Assembly (NCBI GenBank): GCA_963971405.1
Contig: OZ020488.1
Coordinates: 8,125,261 to 8,189,260 of the forward strand
Direction of reading: 5' to 3'
DNA from: Psococerastis gibbosa
Taxonomy: Eukaryota; Arthropoda; Insecta; Psocodea; Psocidae
DNA: 64,000 bases
Below are positions 21,286-33,877 of the stretch, piece by piece (positions within the stretch are counted from its first letter, which is position 1; each line of letters starts with the position of its first letter). A program made the translations under genes and the position numbers. The notes beneath the pieces were generated by a model that was not told where the DNA came from, made no database searches, and saw only the letters and a program-made list of their open reading frames with translations.

Positions 21286-21640
21286 TTAATATAGGGGAGG
21301 GCAGTGGACCTGGTGGTCTGTAGTGCCTTCCTCCAGCGAGCAGAGGGGGCACATTGGGCTGTCGACCACCCCGATTTTGTGCAGATGGTGTTGCAGAAAA
21401 TCATATCCTGTGCATGGACGGGTAGAGGGGGGCAGGGGGGGGGGGTAGCTGCCCCCAAAATTTGGTAAATCTATAGTAAGTTAATTTATTACGCTCTGAT
21501 TTAATCGATACTATGTTTTTCCTATTTTGATCCGCAACTACCCCCCCCCCCCTCCCAAATGGGCTGGATCCGTCCCTGACCCTGTGGCGATCCTGAAGGT
21601 GGCCACTGGCCTTATGCCTGGGCAGGTTGTTGGGGGGGGG
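21286..21640 (-). pseudogene. LINE zinc-knuckle tail interrupted by a hAT-like MITE
   Basis: The minus strand reads VATFRIATGYDFL at 21579 and beyond, then HHLHKIGVVDSPMCPLCS and TDHQVHC, ending in TAA at 21286-21288. The pattern CPLC-x(n)-H-x(n)-C after an HLH-x-IG segment is the C-terminal zinc-binding tail of I/R1/jockey-type elements. The MITE 21413-21578 splits it, and the frame resumes across the insertion when one target copy is removed. Confidence 0.7.
21413..21578. mobile_element. Poly-G/C hAT-like MITE inserted in a LINE tail
   Basis: 166 bp, from CATGGACGGGTAGAGGGGGG to GGGCTGGATCCGTCCCTG. The flanks ATCCTGTG (21405-21412) and ACCCTGTG (21579-21586) match at 7 of 8 bases, the duplication length of hAT elements. 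The inside carries AGTAAGTTAATTTATTACGC, shared with 46684-46852 (complement) and 63495-63655. Confidence 0.7.
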
Positions 21641-23487
21641 GGTGTTCAATAACTAAGTTATCGTTTTCTTTCAGCTATACTAGTATAGCCTAGTACAAAA
21701 GTATAACTGCGTATAACATCTGCAGCCCTATTATGGCGGTTTGGGGTTAACGTAACACCGGGGTTTATTCAATTGTTTTAAACAAACAAGTGGAAAATGC
21801 GCGGAAAATTCAAATAGATAAAGTAATCCTCGGATATATTTTTGGTGGGGTTTCAATTTTTTTCTCCCTTAGATGTATACATTAATTAAAATTTTTAATA
21901 TATTTCAAAATTCTACCTGTATATTTGAATGTTTATTAGTATTTCCTTCAATTATAATACAATGCAACCATTCTCTTGTATTCCAATAATTTGCTTTAGC
22001 CCCGACGGGCTATTCTAGCAGCTAACCTATTTTTATTTACGTATCACAATACATTGCATTTTTTTCGGCAAATGTAAAACTAAAAATGGAAAAGAGAAAA
22101 AAAATCAATATCTCAGACACTCTTTCATTGACTCTAACACATCTCCCCACAGAAATTAATAATAATAATAGTTCTTGTTTTTTTAACATTTCTACAGATA
22201 TTGTAGGCCCCTTAACCTAAGGTGTACGGGGTACCTACTAACTCTAGCTGACAAAATTAATATAATTATTACACCAGACATAATCGTAATAATTCAGTAA
22301 TAATAATATAATATAAATATAATATAATATACAGTAATATATTATAATACCTATAATGTAAAGTTGGTAGTAGTGCTTTGGTATACTTTAATAAGTACAA
22401 TCAAGTTTCACAATAGTCAGTGATGTTTCGTATTTAAAGCTTTGGCACCCCCGGTAGGTATTTTAATAGCATTATGTACGGTATTTATTTGGTACCAAAA
22501 GCACCTTCTAGACGTTGTTCTTTTATAGCTGAGAATTGATGGCAGGTTGTCCTAAATCCCCCTTAATAATCAACTGGCCTAGTTTCTTCTGGTAAGGAAT
22601 TCCAAAGCATAGAGAGTTTACTGAAATAACCCTTAGCTTATCTCAACCTACTTGTGCCTTTCACCTGAATTAACATACCCACTTAAGAGTATCTATTCCT
22701 GTCGCGCTATATACAGAGTCTTATCCAACGATTTCTATATCTTGAAGCAGAATCAAAAGCAGTGGGGTTACCGATCGCTCCCTCACATATTGTGCAAGTA
22801 ACGCCTCTTTGGATAACGCTACCCCCCCCCCTTCACACGTCGTGGCCCTGACACCCCTCCAGCCCCCTCCCCTCTCCTGTCAACATCTATTTCATAACTC
22901 GGCAATCACTTCCCCGGGGTTATTTGGGTTTCCCAAGATGAACCTTTCTTATGAATAGAAGCCTCTCTAGCTCAAGGTGGTCCTTTTTTCAGCCCCTTTC
23001 TTTCCTATTCATTGGGTTTCTCAAAAATCTTGATATGAAAATGTTTTCAGTGCTGTTTAAGGTGGTTTATATTGCGTCGGATTTTATTTATGTGATATAG
23101 ACCGCGGGGGTTTTTTGGTTTTCCGGCTATGGTTTTTTTGTGCCTTTGTACCATGCCTGAAGGTTTTCTTTTTGAAATGGTTTTTTGAAGCTTTGCTGTT
23201 TGAATAGAGCCTTTTTGAGGCGTGTTGAATGAGAAAAGGGACTGTTTCATCTTTTCATTTCGAGCACAGAAATCCTTGTTTTTGTTAGTTGTGTCAAAAT
23301 TTAATAAATTAATATAAACGCAAAAGCTTTCGGTCATAATAACCACGTAAGGCCGTGGACGAAAGGAAATAAAATGTTTCGTCTAAAACTGTGGCAGACA
23401 TCTTCAGTGGACGTTGACTTGCCAGAGATTTTAAGTGTTTATAGTAGTAATGTCCTGAAGGACTATACAATATATATACCCAGACCT

Positions 23488-23722
23488 ACTTATAGTGGTC
23501 CATTAGTTCCTTGTTCAATACCAACGACCCCATGGATTCCGGACATTATTTTTATTGTTTCCGAACGAATTTTTCGCCATTGACAAACTGGTATACGTCC
23601 TCGCTGCCAATCCGCACCAGCTACAAACGATAGTGGACGAGCTGAGGCCTGAGATAAGCTTACAATTGACGCAATGTAACAGGCCAACGCATGACTAAAC
23701 TAAGCACAGATACGAGTCATGG
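23488..23722 (+). repeat. Interspersed repeat R-C, plus copy
   Basis: CCCCATGGATTCCGGACATT, CCATTGACAAACTGGTATAC and CACCAGCTACAAACGATAGT, then TTACAATTGACGCAATGTAA. One of the more complete copies. Confidence 0.65.
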
Positions 23723-24044
23723 GTGTATGGGTTCTTATTTATGATTTAATCATTCTCTGAAGATGTGACCCGAAAACATTGACGAATCGTCTCTGCAACC
23801 GGCCCAGTTGCCCTTGTACATCATCCAGCTGTATATCGTCAGCCTAAAGTCAGAAGGGTGTCACCAACATTTTTGAGAAATTCAGTTATGATCAAATTTA
23901 CCGTTTCATATGCCGAAAAACAATCATACGTGAAAAATAAGGCGGAAATTTTGATTAGGAGGGCTTATCTGACTGTTATGAGCAAAAGCATCTTTATAGG
24001 GAATTATGTCGAAATTTTGTTTTTGATGGTACTTTTTGACTTAA

Positions 24045-24422
24045 GGTGCCCATTCCATTGACCGGCTAGGGCTATTTCCAAAAACGGTGACGTGGTAGCA
24101 GACATTCAAGACTTAGGTGACGTTTCCACCGGCCTCGCATTGCAGAATTGACGGAAATGTTTATTTTCCTCTATGCCATAGTTAAAATTGATCAATGATC
24201 ATACAGTAAAATCACAAACAAACAAACTAAAATTAAAAAATGGCGTCATGGGATATGTACAAACATTTTAATAGATTTCTATAAAAAGAAAAATTCTAAT
24301 TTCCATCAATGTCATTTGCATTCTGCAATGCGAGGTCGGTGGAAACGCCACCTAAGTCTTGAATGTCTGCTACCACGTCACCGTTTTGGAAATAGCCCTA
24401 GCTGGTCAATGGAATGGGCGCC
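24045..24422. mobile_element. Harbinger-like MITE, copy 3
   Basis: GGTGCCCATTCCATTGACCG at the left and GGAATGGGCGCC at the right. TTAA precedes and TTA follows. It is nearly colinear with 13978-14361, including GATCAATGATCATACAGTAA in the centre. Confidence 0.8.
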
Positions 24423-24719
24423 TTAGGGGGGACGAATTAACTTTGGACAGGAAGTGCATTAATGCAGTACGTGTTGTGCGTTGGTGGTTGTACCTACAAG
24501 CTATACCTATATGCACCTGAAAGTGTTTTGGTTCATAAGAATATACAGCATACGCCCTCTTTTGTAATAACACTCCTCTTTAGAAGTCCAATTGATGTTA
24601 TTGTAGGGCTTTTGTGACAGCCTCTCGTACGATTATGATTTAAATGCTTCTGGTCACTGATTGTGTCTGTGGAAAAGATTTTTATTCATTCATTCAGTAT
24701 GTTGTAATGTTATAATTGT

Positions 24720-25100
24720 GTGTTTTTTCTCATTATCATGGAATTTCAACCCTTCATCTTCTCCATCATACTAATTTTCACCTTCTTCATTTCAATCTCT
24801 TCTTCAAATCTTCAACTTCTTCCTCATTTTCATCGTATTCATCTTCTTTTTCTTAATCATTTTCCTCTTCCTCAGTTCCATCTTTTTCATCTTATACTTC
24901 TTCCTCATTTTCATCTAATATATCTTTTTCCTTCTTTCCACCGTTTATTTCAATATTCTTCGATATCTTCCTCATTTTAATTTTATTTATCTTCTTCATT
25001 TTCTCATTTTCCCCTTCTTCATTTTCATCTCATTTATTTTCTTCTTCCTCATTTTGTCCTTCTTCATCGTCTTTCTATCTTCATCTTCCTCTTATCTTCA
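24720..25100. repeat. Pyrimidine-rich simple sequence
   Basis: Interrupted TTCTTCCTCATTTTCATC motifs for almost 400 bases. The open frames through it (Phe, Leu, His, Ile) are composition artefacts. Confidence 0.8.
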
Positions 25101-26134
25101 TAGCCTTGCGATTCCCGCAGGAGGTCTGCGGTATGTCTTGTGATGAGGATTCCCAGCCCCTAAACATCCTGTGCACATAGCCTATACACTGTCGTCATTG
25201 ACCTCGACACTTATAGAGAATGATAGGTGAGTTGTATAGTCTATCTGTTAAGTTGAATCTGCCTGATTCCATAAGTATATATGCTCCCGAAGAATTTTTA
25301 TATCCGGTTTACGCCGGTGTTGTAGGCGAACTGCAAGCCGGAGTGCAGTGGACAACGAGGTTGTCCCGAAACCCTCTGAAACCGTTTCTTTGACTACCAT
25401 CTTTGACTAAACTTGTCCAGGAACTGAACCACCGAGTAAGAATATTTTTGTCCAGTTCTTGGAGTATGTGAAATGCTGTATTGGTCCCAAGTCCTGTATT
25501 CTATATTCTTCCCTCTTCTGTATTCACACTCACATGTGATACCCTCCAGGAAAAAAATTTAAGACTAGGCTACGTCCTTTGTTTCCCGCAAATACCAGAA
25601 TGTTGAAATGAAAAACGCACCCTAACAATTACTGACAGAAAACCTACTAAGTTGATTGCTGTGATGAAAATGAAAACTGCCCTATTCAGGAAGTTCCGCA
25701 GTATTGAAGATGATTCGTGAGGCACGCGAGTCATCTTCGAAATGAAAGGGTTGGCATGGACATCGGTATTGTTTCGACTGCTGAGCAGGGCTGCAGCTGA
25801 CGGGCGGGCGGGGCTGAATCAGCTAATGGACAAGTAATTACAAACTGACCAGCCGGGGCGGCAGACCGAGAATGGGGGTGGCGGGACTATTGTTTCGGGC
25901 ATGAGCATTTTTGTGGGTTGTTGTAATCGGGAAATGGTTTTTTGATTTGGGTAACAATAGACTGGGAAATTGTTAAAATTCAAAATTATTTTCTTGTTTT
26001 CCGAGTGAGGTTTTAATAAAATTTTGATTGATTATGCGAGTGTCTAAGAATGAAGATGGCCACGCCATTGGTAGAGTATTGGTTTGGACTTTCACCCTAA
26101 AGTTTGATGGTTCTAGCTAGACCCTCCATTGCTT

Positions 26135-26217
26135 TATTTATGATCATGCTTTGGAGGGCATGTAAAGTATCCCGGGCCTGTTAAGTATATGACTAACTCC
26201 ATTAGGTTGGCTTAGTA
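26135..26217 (+). repeat. Glu-like SINE S4, 3' fragment
   Basis: ATGCTTTGGAGGGCATGTAA, CCCGGGCCTG and TTAGGTTGGCTTAGTAATGG match the 3' half of 50215-50406. Confidence 0.6.
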
Positions 26218-26805
26218 ATGGAACAAAAGATCAATAATTATTTACATATTATAGTACATATTTACATATTGTTTAAATATTATTTACTTATAATGACCAT
26301 TTCACAGTTTGGCGAAGAAGGCAGAATTTGGGAGAAAATTAATCTCAAGCCACCTTTTGGTTACCCCTGCGGCCCAGCCTATACCTACTACTGTTCCGAT
26401 TTTTTCTTTGAAAAATCTGACCACCCCTGCATAAAGATAAGCACCGAAGATTAAGCTATTCAATTAAGGTGGATTAACAGTATCTCATTGACTTGCGTTA
26501 ACACTGAAATATAAATTTCAAAATAATCCGGGTACCCTTTTGGTCTTTTTGTTAATATAATAAGCAGTGTAAATGGAAGGGTAGGTGGATAAATATAAAT
26601 GGTCAGTCAGCAGTGAGGGTATTTATTCTGGAAAGTTTTGCGCCAAGGGACTTAGGGGGATCAATTCGCCCCCTCGCATCATGATTCCCCTTTCCCTAGC
26701 ATGGTCCCCCTATGCTGTGTTTTTCCTTCACCACCTTCTAATTGCTGTTCATTGATTCTCTGCGCAACTCAAATTCTGTGGTCTCAGTTTTCCGACATGT
26801 AGACG

Positions 26806-27000
26806 CCAGTTACAAGTCAAGTGGGTTGAGAACAAGACTATGAAGCGAAAAGGTTTGAAACTTGAAATATAAGGAAAAGTGTTCTGGCTACCGTAAAGGG
26901 TACTTTATACCTACACTGGTAGGGAAATTTGCGGCCGCCGACCATGTTGCTGACCAATAAATCCCGAATACAGCAGTGGTCATGAGAGAGGATTCTCCAA
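26806..27000 (+). repeat. tRNA-derived SINE S1, copy 2
   Basis: GTGGGTTGAGAACAAGACTA, GACCATGTTGCTGACCA and CAGCAGTGGTCATGAGAG in the order seen at 515-750. Confidence 0.55.
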
Positions 27001-27164
27001 CATTCCTACAAGTAACAGCAACGCCAGTTGCAAGTTTTTTTTTTTTTACAAGTCAACCGAAAATGAGATAAAACTTAAAGAGGATTTTAGTACAAACCTA
27101 GGCCATAATTTAAGTAAGGGGGGCTTACTGGGCAGCACCCCCTCCCTGAAATAATGAATTAAGA

Positions 27165-27290
27165 ATGATGAAGCAGAAGAATCCGGGCTGATAGGTCGTG
27201 GCAGATCTGAATGCTTTCTTCCAAACGCTTCGTCAACATCTGCGTTCGTCATCTTCAGTGACACTGGCTTCTAAGATTGAATCTCGCAGG
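27165..27290 (-). repeat. Hairpin retroposon F fragment
   Basis: GAATCCGGGCTGATAGGTCG, CCAAACGCTTCGTCAACATC and CATCTTCAGTGACACTGG match the interior of 61848-62070. Confidence 0.55.
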
Positions 27291-27489
27291 CACCATAGCA
27301 ACTGCGGTTACCTCTGAGATACGAAATGAAATGTTTACAAAAAATTAAATGATTAAAAAAACTATTTTGAGCTTTTTTATTTTAAAAAACCGCCCAAGGG
27401 AAATCCCTCACTATCCAGTGAGTAATTTTATTAATAAATCTTCATCTGTAAAATATAAGCTTTATCACTTATATTTACTTTACTTAAGT

Positions 27490-27900
27490 TCTTCTGAGGT
27501 CGAAATCTCAATAACTAGTTGGCAGCAACTCCCAGCATATCGTTCTCCAGCTCTCTCGGACCTCCGCCTTCCACTTCAGTTCTTGGTACGATCAAGGTCC
27601 TCCTTCCGTTGATCTATGAATTTCTTCTTCGGCCGCCCTCTTCTGCTGTTTCCTTCGTCAATAAGGGTGTGCAGCAGATTTTTGTGTCTCAATAAAATGC
27701 CCTACCCATTTCGCTCTTCTACAATTTATATAAGGTAGCAGGTGTCTCTCTTCTTCAATAGCCTCTAGCACTCTTTGATTTGTCACGTGGTCCCTCCAAC
27801 TGATCTGTAGGATCCTTCTGTAATACCACATTTCGACCGCTTCTAGCCTCTTCAGTTCCATATCTGTTAAAGTCCAGGTTACACCCATACAAATAAACAC
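27490..27900 (-). pseudogene. LINE C-terminal fragment (EMWYYRRIL...KWVGH)
   Basis: The minus strand encodes KRLEAVEMWYYRRILQI, SWRDHVTNQRVLEAI and RRAKWVGHFIETQKS. After a frameshift it continues SRRGRPKKKFIDQRKED. This is the classic region just after the reverse-transcriptase domain in endonuclease/RT LINEs. The first methionine visible is not the natural start, and the core domain upstream is absent. Broken remnant. Confidence 0.75.
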
Positions 27901-28365
27901 CCAATATTTTGGCCCGTTAAAAAAAATCTCCGTGGAAATCCACTGAGACAGCTGACCGCTACACGTTAAAGAAAAACAAAATTATTATATTTGACGAAAT
28001 TATGACTATTGTAAAATGGCCATTTGCAAGAATTATTGCGAAATAGAATGACATGAATTGTCGGCGGAAGAAACGCCGACGAGACTATTATGTTGGAGGT
28101 GAGTAATGGGTTAGTTATCTAAACATAAACAGACTCTACAGTCAGCCATGAAAAATTGTTTTTCTGTCTTTATGACGGGTAAATCATGTGAAATATGATT
28201 TGCCCCGCAAAGAGACATGTGCGTTCTAAGTGAAATATTAGTAAAAGTTTGTGACGTGTAGGTGGGTAGTGTGTGGTATGTACATGAACGTTATGAGTCT
28301 TTAGAGGAGACGTGGTGGCATTGGCGCAGTCGTCTGTTGCTAAGCTAAGCACTTACTCCTTGACG

Positions 28366-28675
28366 CTATGACCCGGGAAGAGCCTTGGCCTGCTGTGTCA
28401 CATCGCGCCAGCCTGCGCGGTTCTGCGCTCTCCTTCGCCAGTCATCGAAGCCAAGGGTCGCCAGATGCACCTCGACGTCGTCCAGCCATCGCATCCGAGG
28501 CTGTCCCACTCGTCTTCTCCCTTGGGGCACCTTGTGTAAGGCTGCTCTTGTGCCCTATTTTCTGGCATTCCTTCCACGTGCCCTAGCCACCTGATGCGGG
28601 CTCTCTTGATTTCGGCTAGTATCGGAGGTTCTCGGTATATCGCGTACAGCTCGTCATTTCTACGGATACGCCACT
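28366..28675 (-). pseudogene. LINE C-terminal fragment (ARIRWLGHV...KALPGS)
   Basis: The minus strand encodes RNDELYAIYREPPILAEI, KRARIRWLGHVEGMPENRAQ and, after a frameshift, GRRRVGQPRMRWLDDVE, WRRRAQNRAGWRDV, QQAKALPGS and a TAG at 28366-28368. This order fits an RTE-like or related endonuclease/RT protein C-terminus. GC content is higher than in its surroundings, suggesting a younger or distinct lineage. Confidence 0.75.
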
Positions 28676-28749
28676 CTCACTGTCCCTCTCTCCCTGATGT
28701 TGCATTGGTGCATACACCTTTCGGTGTGGCTATGTGGCTTTATTTTATT

Positions 28750-28930
28750 ATGGTATGATCCAGTGGAATCCGGGCTGAGAAGCCGTGCTGCATTTCCAGA
28801 AGTTTTGCACCCACCAGTTTTGTCAGCATCAACGACTTCGGTGGCAATGTGGTAGCGTGCTTGTATTTGTTCGAGTCTCTGCGCGCAATGCGATTGGAGA
28901 CGTGTCCTTACTCGGCACACGAATTACGTT
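28750..28930 (+). repeat. F fragment with a truncated S5 SINE inserted
   Basis: GTGGAATCCGGGCTGAGAAG and GTTTTGTCAGCATCAACG belong to F. From 28832 the S5 head GACTTCGGTGGCAATGTGGT and GCGAGTCTCTGC-type sequence follows without a poly-A tail. Confidence 0.5.
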
Positions 28931-29026
28931 GCTTACTCTGACACTAGGCAGATGTTTTCACTCGCTTGGTGGCCCCTTATATAAACCTCCACCCCTTCCC
29001 ATGGATTAGTGCTCAGGCTATCGGCA

Positions 29027-29191
29027 CAAGGCCGTAGCCAAGGGGGGGGGGGTACAAGCCCCCCCCTCCCCGAAATGAAATGTCTTCATACTGGATAGAA
29101 TCGGATTTTGAGTGGAAAAATAAAAATCACTATGTAATACCCAATGAAATTTCTAACCCCCCCCCGAAAAAAAATCCTGACTACGGCCTTG
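29027..29191. mobile_element. hAT-like MITE with poly-G/C arms and perfect 8-bp duplication
   Basis: TATCGGCA at 29019-29026 and 29192-29199 are identical. The termini are CAAGGCCGTAG and CTACGGCCTTG, followed inward by a G run and a C run. Inside: ATCACTATGTAATACCCAAT. Same family as 50741-50919. Confidence 0.85.
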
Positions 29192-29804
29192 TATCGGCAC
29201 ACCACGAAACACAACCAATTTTGATAAATAAGGTTGCTGGCTGACGGTGCCTAGCAACAGAGAAAATGGGGCAAACTTAGCTCAGACCATTTAAACCACC
29301 AAGTAAGCCCAAAGTAACCAACAGGAAAGCTTTTGGGATTACAACAGAAAATCCTGCCACTTCGTAGTACTTAATCTACCCACGGGACATTCTCTACACC
29401 TAATCACGAGCTTAGACAACTTAGAAGAAACTTGAAACTCACTCGGATCCGATCGGGGTTTCGTAAGGAGGGGTAAATTGGGGGGGGGGGTTACCTTGGT
29501 ATTATCACCCCCTCCCCAATCTTGCCCCAAACCATTAATTACCTGCACTCCATTGTACCCCCACCGCCCCTTTGCTCTGATTGATTACCTGATCAAATTG
29601 GCAACTGCGCAGTGTTGCCACTTCAGTCTATTTTACATTTTTAATTTGGCGTTATGAATTTTGGCGGGAGGGGAAGCTCAATCAAGCGTTTGTTTTATTA
29701 TAAGGGGGAGGTTTTTATTTAATTTTTAATTAGCAAGGTTGTAAAGCTAGCTGCGGATGGACCGTTTTAATCAGCTTTTTGTGGATCTTATTTTTTTTGC
29801 TTTC

Positions 29805-30502
29805 CTGTGTATACGTAGACTAGTACAAGGAAAGGTTTGTGATGGTCGAAATTTTCGATATGGAGATTTCAGTGGATTTTAACGTTTAGAGGTCCTAGAA
29901 ACCAACTACAACATGTCTGTCTGTTCTGGGCAAACAACTCGGTGGGTTTGGATGAAATTTGACATGTAGGTTCACAAAAATCATACCTTCCGACCAATTA
30001 TAAAAAAAATCAAATTACATTATTTTAATACTTAAGTAATTTTATTAATTAATTAATAATTAGAAAATTATTATTAAAAAAAATCTCAATAACAGCTACT
30101 ATATTTTTCTTTAAACTTTAATTGTAGTTGTTATTAATGTTAACAAAGCCCCTTGATAGTTTGGTTCTGGGGGTAGAAATATAAAAAAATATAATTTTCA
30201 TGTAAAATGCTAAATATAATTTTTCTGTGGAACCTTCTTATCGATGCTTTCCAACTTCAGGTATGTTTTAAGTGTTAACTAGAGTAATAAAACCGAACTG
30301 ATTGCTTATTCAAACAAAGATTTGATTTTGAACAAAAAAATATTTTTTGAAGTAATTATGGATAAATCAAGACACAATACATTGCGTACCTTGCTATGGT
30401 ATTATACAAAATTATTACTGTGTTGTAATGTATTAGTCTGCCCGTCCTAGACTATTTAATCGTCCCATCGATCAATTCAGTGCTTTGGGATAGGGGATAT
30501 CG
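29805..30502 (+). repeat. Interspersed repeat R-B, long copy 1
   Basis: About 700 bp colinear with 59905-60632. It starts at GCTTTCCTGTGTATACGTAG, has TTTGTGATGGTCGAAATTTT, a central CCTTCTTATCGATGCTTTCC and ACTTCAGGTATG, and ends AGTGCTTTGGGATAGGGGAT. No coding capacity seen; class unknown. Confidence 0.7.
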
Positions 30503-31902
30503 AGGGAACAGAAATTTAACCATAAGAAAATTATTTACTATGAAATTACTCATATTATATTCTAATTGCTAAATATGAATGCTTGTACAACCGATCTTTG
30601 AATAAGTTTTACGCTGGACTATGCCAGAATTAGCTTCAGATAATAAATTCTATGGATAGATTTCAACCAAACAAATCCATCACCCATCGGTGCCTTTATA
30701 CCACTCATTTTAAAAAGGGATCTGTAACAGTGCATTGCTTTGCTCTTTAGCCAGCCATACTCGCTGTGGTAATGTGATTGTGACGTCAGAAGAAGAAAGA
30801 CACGGCTGACTTTTCACTATTCCTTTTCCACCGTGAATTGTGTTGTCAAGAAAAAGAAAAGAAGTGGTTATAAATAAAGAAACACTTCTCGATATCTCCA
30901 CGCGCGCGAGAGAGTAACTCGGGATTTATTCATTAAAGCAATCTAGAAGGGAGATCGGCCGGCGCCCCAGCGAGGTGCCTCGTAAGAGGGGGGGGGGGAT
31001 GGCCAAGAATTATAGCCCTGATCCCCCTGAGGATTGAAGGGGGAGGGGGGGTAGGTTCCATTTGTTGACCTTGTTCCCTGGTGTTAGGCTCACGTCTCTG
31101 CGAGCCCTGTCTTTCATGTTATTAGAAGGATTAACAGGTCCCCCCCTCCCCATATTGCTCTTTTCCTCGGCTATATTTTCCTCGCATGACACTTCCTGCT
31201 TCTTTTTTGTGTTGTTTCCGTCTGTTTTTGTATCAAGTTTCATATTTTTTGTTTGGGATTTGTTATTTGGTTATTTGTTGACTGTGTCTTCGTCGCTTTG
31301 TCAATAGTTTTTTGTAACGTAATAGTCGGTTTACATATTCTGCGGTCTTCTCAAGCTAAGAAAAAGCACATAGAGAATTAAAGACATTAATCCCATATTA
31401 ATAGAATATTGTAAGAGATCCAACCTGATACCAAAGGATAGCCTACCTGGCTTCCATGAGTAACTAAAAAAACCGTCTTCATGGAAACGCTTTCAACTTA
31501 TAATGTATCTTGTTCCTAATTTTGCAACCGGTGCGTAAAATTAAAGAACATGAACGCATACAGCTTGAGAATGATTTCGAATTCACAACAAAGGCTATGC
31601 TTTTTTAGGATAAAGAAGACATGGCTTGGGTTGTGCGCATAGTAAAGGGTGAATTCCTTTAAGAAAACGACACACTATAAGATGATGTGTACTACAATAT
31701 GTATATACAATGGCGGAGAGTCTTTCTCAGTTTCTCATTGAAGACTGGTACGCAAGGGTCTTTTAGGATAACGGCGGATCTTCTTACAATACTTCATTCA
31801 AGTATGGGAAAAGAATATTTCCTCTATGTGCATTGTGTAAGAAAAAAGGGCAATTTCATAGCTTGAAATTTCATCATTACAAAAAATCCGCAGAATCGAT
31901 TT

Positions 31903-32078
31903 TGTGCACAGTGCCGATAGGGAAACATGGTAGGACTTGTCCTGGTCACCTCCGAACTAATCGTGTGACTTCACTGTGTTTCCCAAGTGGTTCGGAATCC
32001 ACTATAATCAGGAGGTCCACTGTCCTATGGGCCCACACCGCGGCCTGGGACTGTGTCCAACCATACTACTACTGTCCT
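31903..32078 (+). repeat. SINE-like retroposon S2, 5'-truncated copy
   Basis: Begins TTGTGCACAGTGCCGATAGG, carries GGTAGGACTTGTCCTGG and CACTATAATCAGGAGGTCC, and ends at ACCATACTACTACTG. 5' truncation with an intact 3' end fits reverse transcription. Confidence 0.7.
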
Positions 32079-32625
32079 TCCCACGGGTCTCCCACGGATC
32101 TTCAATTTCCAGGTGTTCCGGTCATGTGCATCTTCTGGCGACAAACAAAGGGTCCTGCGATTTTCCCTCACTTCTGTTTTTAGGGACATTCATGGTCGCC
32201 CTAGTGGTCAGGCGCCCTCCCCCGAATAGTCCCTCATACGCAGTAGCAGGTTTCCATCTTCTCTCCTCTTCATGTGGTCCCACTATGCTAACATCCCTCC
32301 CCTGACTTTTTCGATGATAGGGGCTACCTGCATCACCGTTCAAGTATCTTCGTTTCTCCTCTTATCCGATAGCTTGTACCCGTAGTAGCGCTATATTCAC
32401 ATCCCCGCCAAATTCAGCAGTTGCTCTTCGTCCTTCCTCAGCGGCCAGCAGCACTCCACCCCGTACGTCATTCAAGATCTCCCTACTAGTTTGCATTTAT
32501 CTAGAAGGCTGCAGTATGTGCCAAAAATGTCCTAAATTTGAATGGACCTAGGTCCACAGTCCCTTAACCAATGCAAACAACCCGCATGAATTTTTATATA
32601 TAACTTTTATTCTTTCCACATAAAT

Positions 32626-32765
32626 TTTTGTCTACTAGTAAACTGATCAATGTCAACCTACACCGGCTATAACCGATGAAGGACAATTTGAGACCAGCTT
32701 ACCATCGACACAATGAAATAGACGTAAGCATGACTTAACCAAATTCGGGTGCGAGTAAGAGCAAG
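32626..32765 (+). repeat. Interspersed repeat R-C fragment
   Basis: AATGTCAACCTACACCGGCT, TTACCATCGACACAATGAAA and AAGCATGACTTAACCAA. Confidence 0.55.
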
Positions 32766-33762
32766 TTAAAAATTCCAGCTGCTGGAACGAAATCAAAGTG
32801 CAAAACCAAACTTCTGTTCACCTCAGCTTCATCAAAGCCAATAAAAAACTAAAACTAAAAAAAGTGACATAGTCCTTTGGCGGCAACTTAAAAAGCGGCT
32901 CATTCATTGCCAGGGGAAGCTGGGTGTCATATTCATTTTGGAATGCGTCTCGTATAAATCATAGCCATACAGTAAAAATACCGCGACGTCCCGTGTAAAC
33001 ATAGTTGCACTTCAATTTTATTTCAATTTGATTTATCGCACACTTTTGCACTTGCATGGGTTGTCATTAGCTAAGGTCTAGGTATCTTGTAACACTTAAT
33101 TAGGAATGGGGTCAAATTTTGGGGTTTTTAATGTGTATCGTGCAGCTGTTAAGGGTAGTGAAGCACATGTTTAAAAAAGCATCGGGTTCCATTGCATCTG
33201 GCTGCTATAAAATTTGCTACTGTGTTTTAGTAGGTAGGTTGTCAGTGAATAGTTTCGATACTAATGGTGCTAATAATATAAGAAAAATCGTAAACCATGG
33301 GTTTTAGGGAGATTCATTGAGATGATATGTTCGACTTTCGGAAAATTTCTTCACAACTTTTCATTTCATTTCAAAACCACCTTCCGTTCAAAATATTATA
33401 TATATATATATAATTATATGAATGTATGTATATTGGTTTTAGGAAACACTCTAACTTCCGTAAATATTATCTCATTTTGATGAAACTTGGCACAAAAATT
33501 GATCATGGAAATGTCTTGATCGAGTTCGTTAACCAGCTAGATCCACTGTTTAGTTCCAAGATTGCTGCCGATTGAAACCTTATATAAGTCATATCTCAGT
33601 TAATATTGGTTACAGAGGAATGAATTATATTTTGACTGAAAGCCCATATTATTATCTACTATAATGGTAATCACACATTTTACGACAAATCAACGATTTC
33701 AAGATGACGTCCAGTCAAAATAAAAATAATTTAATAAGTAAAAGTTCATAGTCGCCATTGTT

Positions 33763-33877
33763 ACATGCCCTCCGAAGCATGGCCAGAAAATGTAGCCAGT
33801 GTGGGACTCGAACCAACAACCTTTCGGGTGAAAGTCAGAGTCCGTACCACTACGCTACATACCCTGACTATTAGAGA
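33763..33877 (-). repeat. Glu-like tRNA-derived SINE S4, copy 1 (head)
   Basis: On the minus strand the A box TAGCGTAGTGGT, an anticodon-loop-like CTTTCAC (TTC, Glu) and a perfect B box GGTTCGAGTCC are followed by GGCTACATTTTCTGGCCATG. The anticodon stem does not pair well, so this is a SINE head rather than a tRNA gene. Confidence 0.7.

Noticed and set aside
24720..24980. 86-codon membrane protein
   Set aside because: It is an artefact of a pyrimidine-rich simple sequence.
33763..33877. tRNA-Glu gene
   Set aside because: The B box and TTC loop are good, but the anticodon stem does not pair and the unit is repeated with a SINE body.
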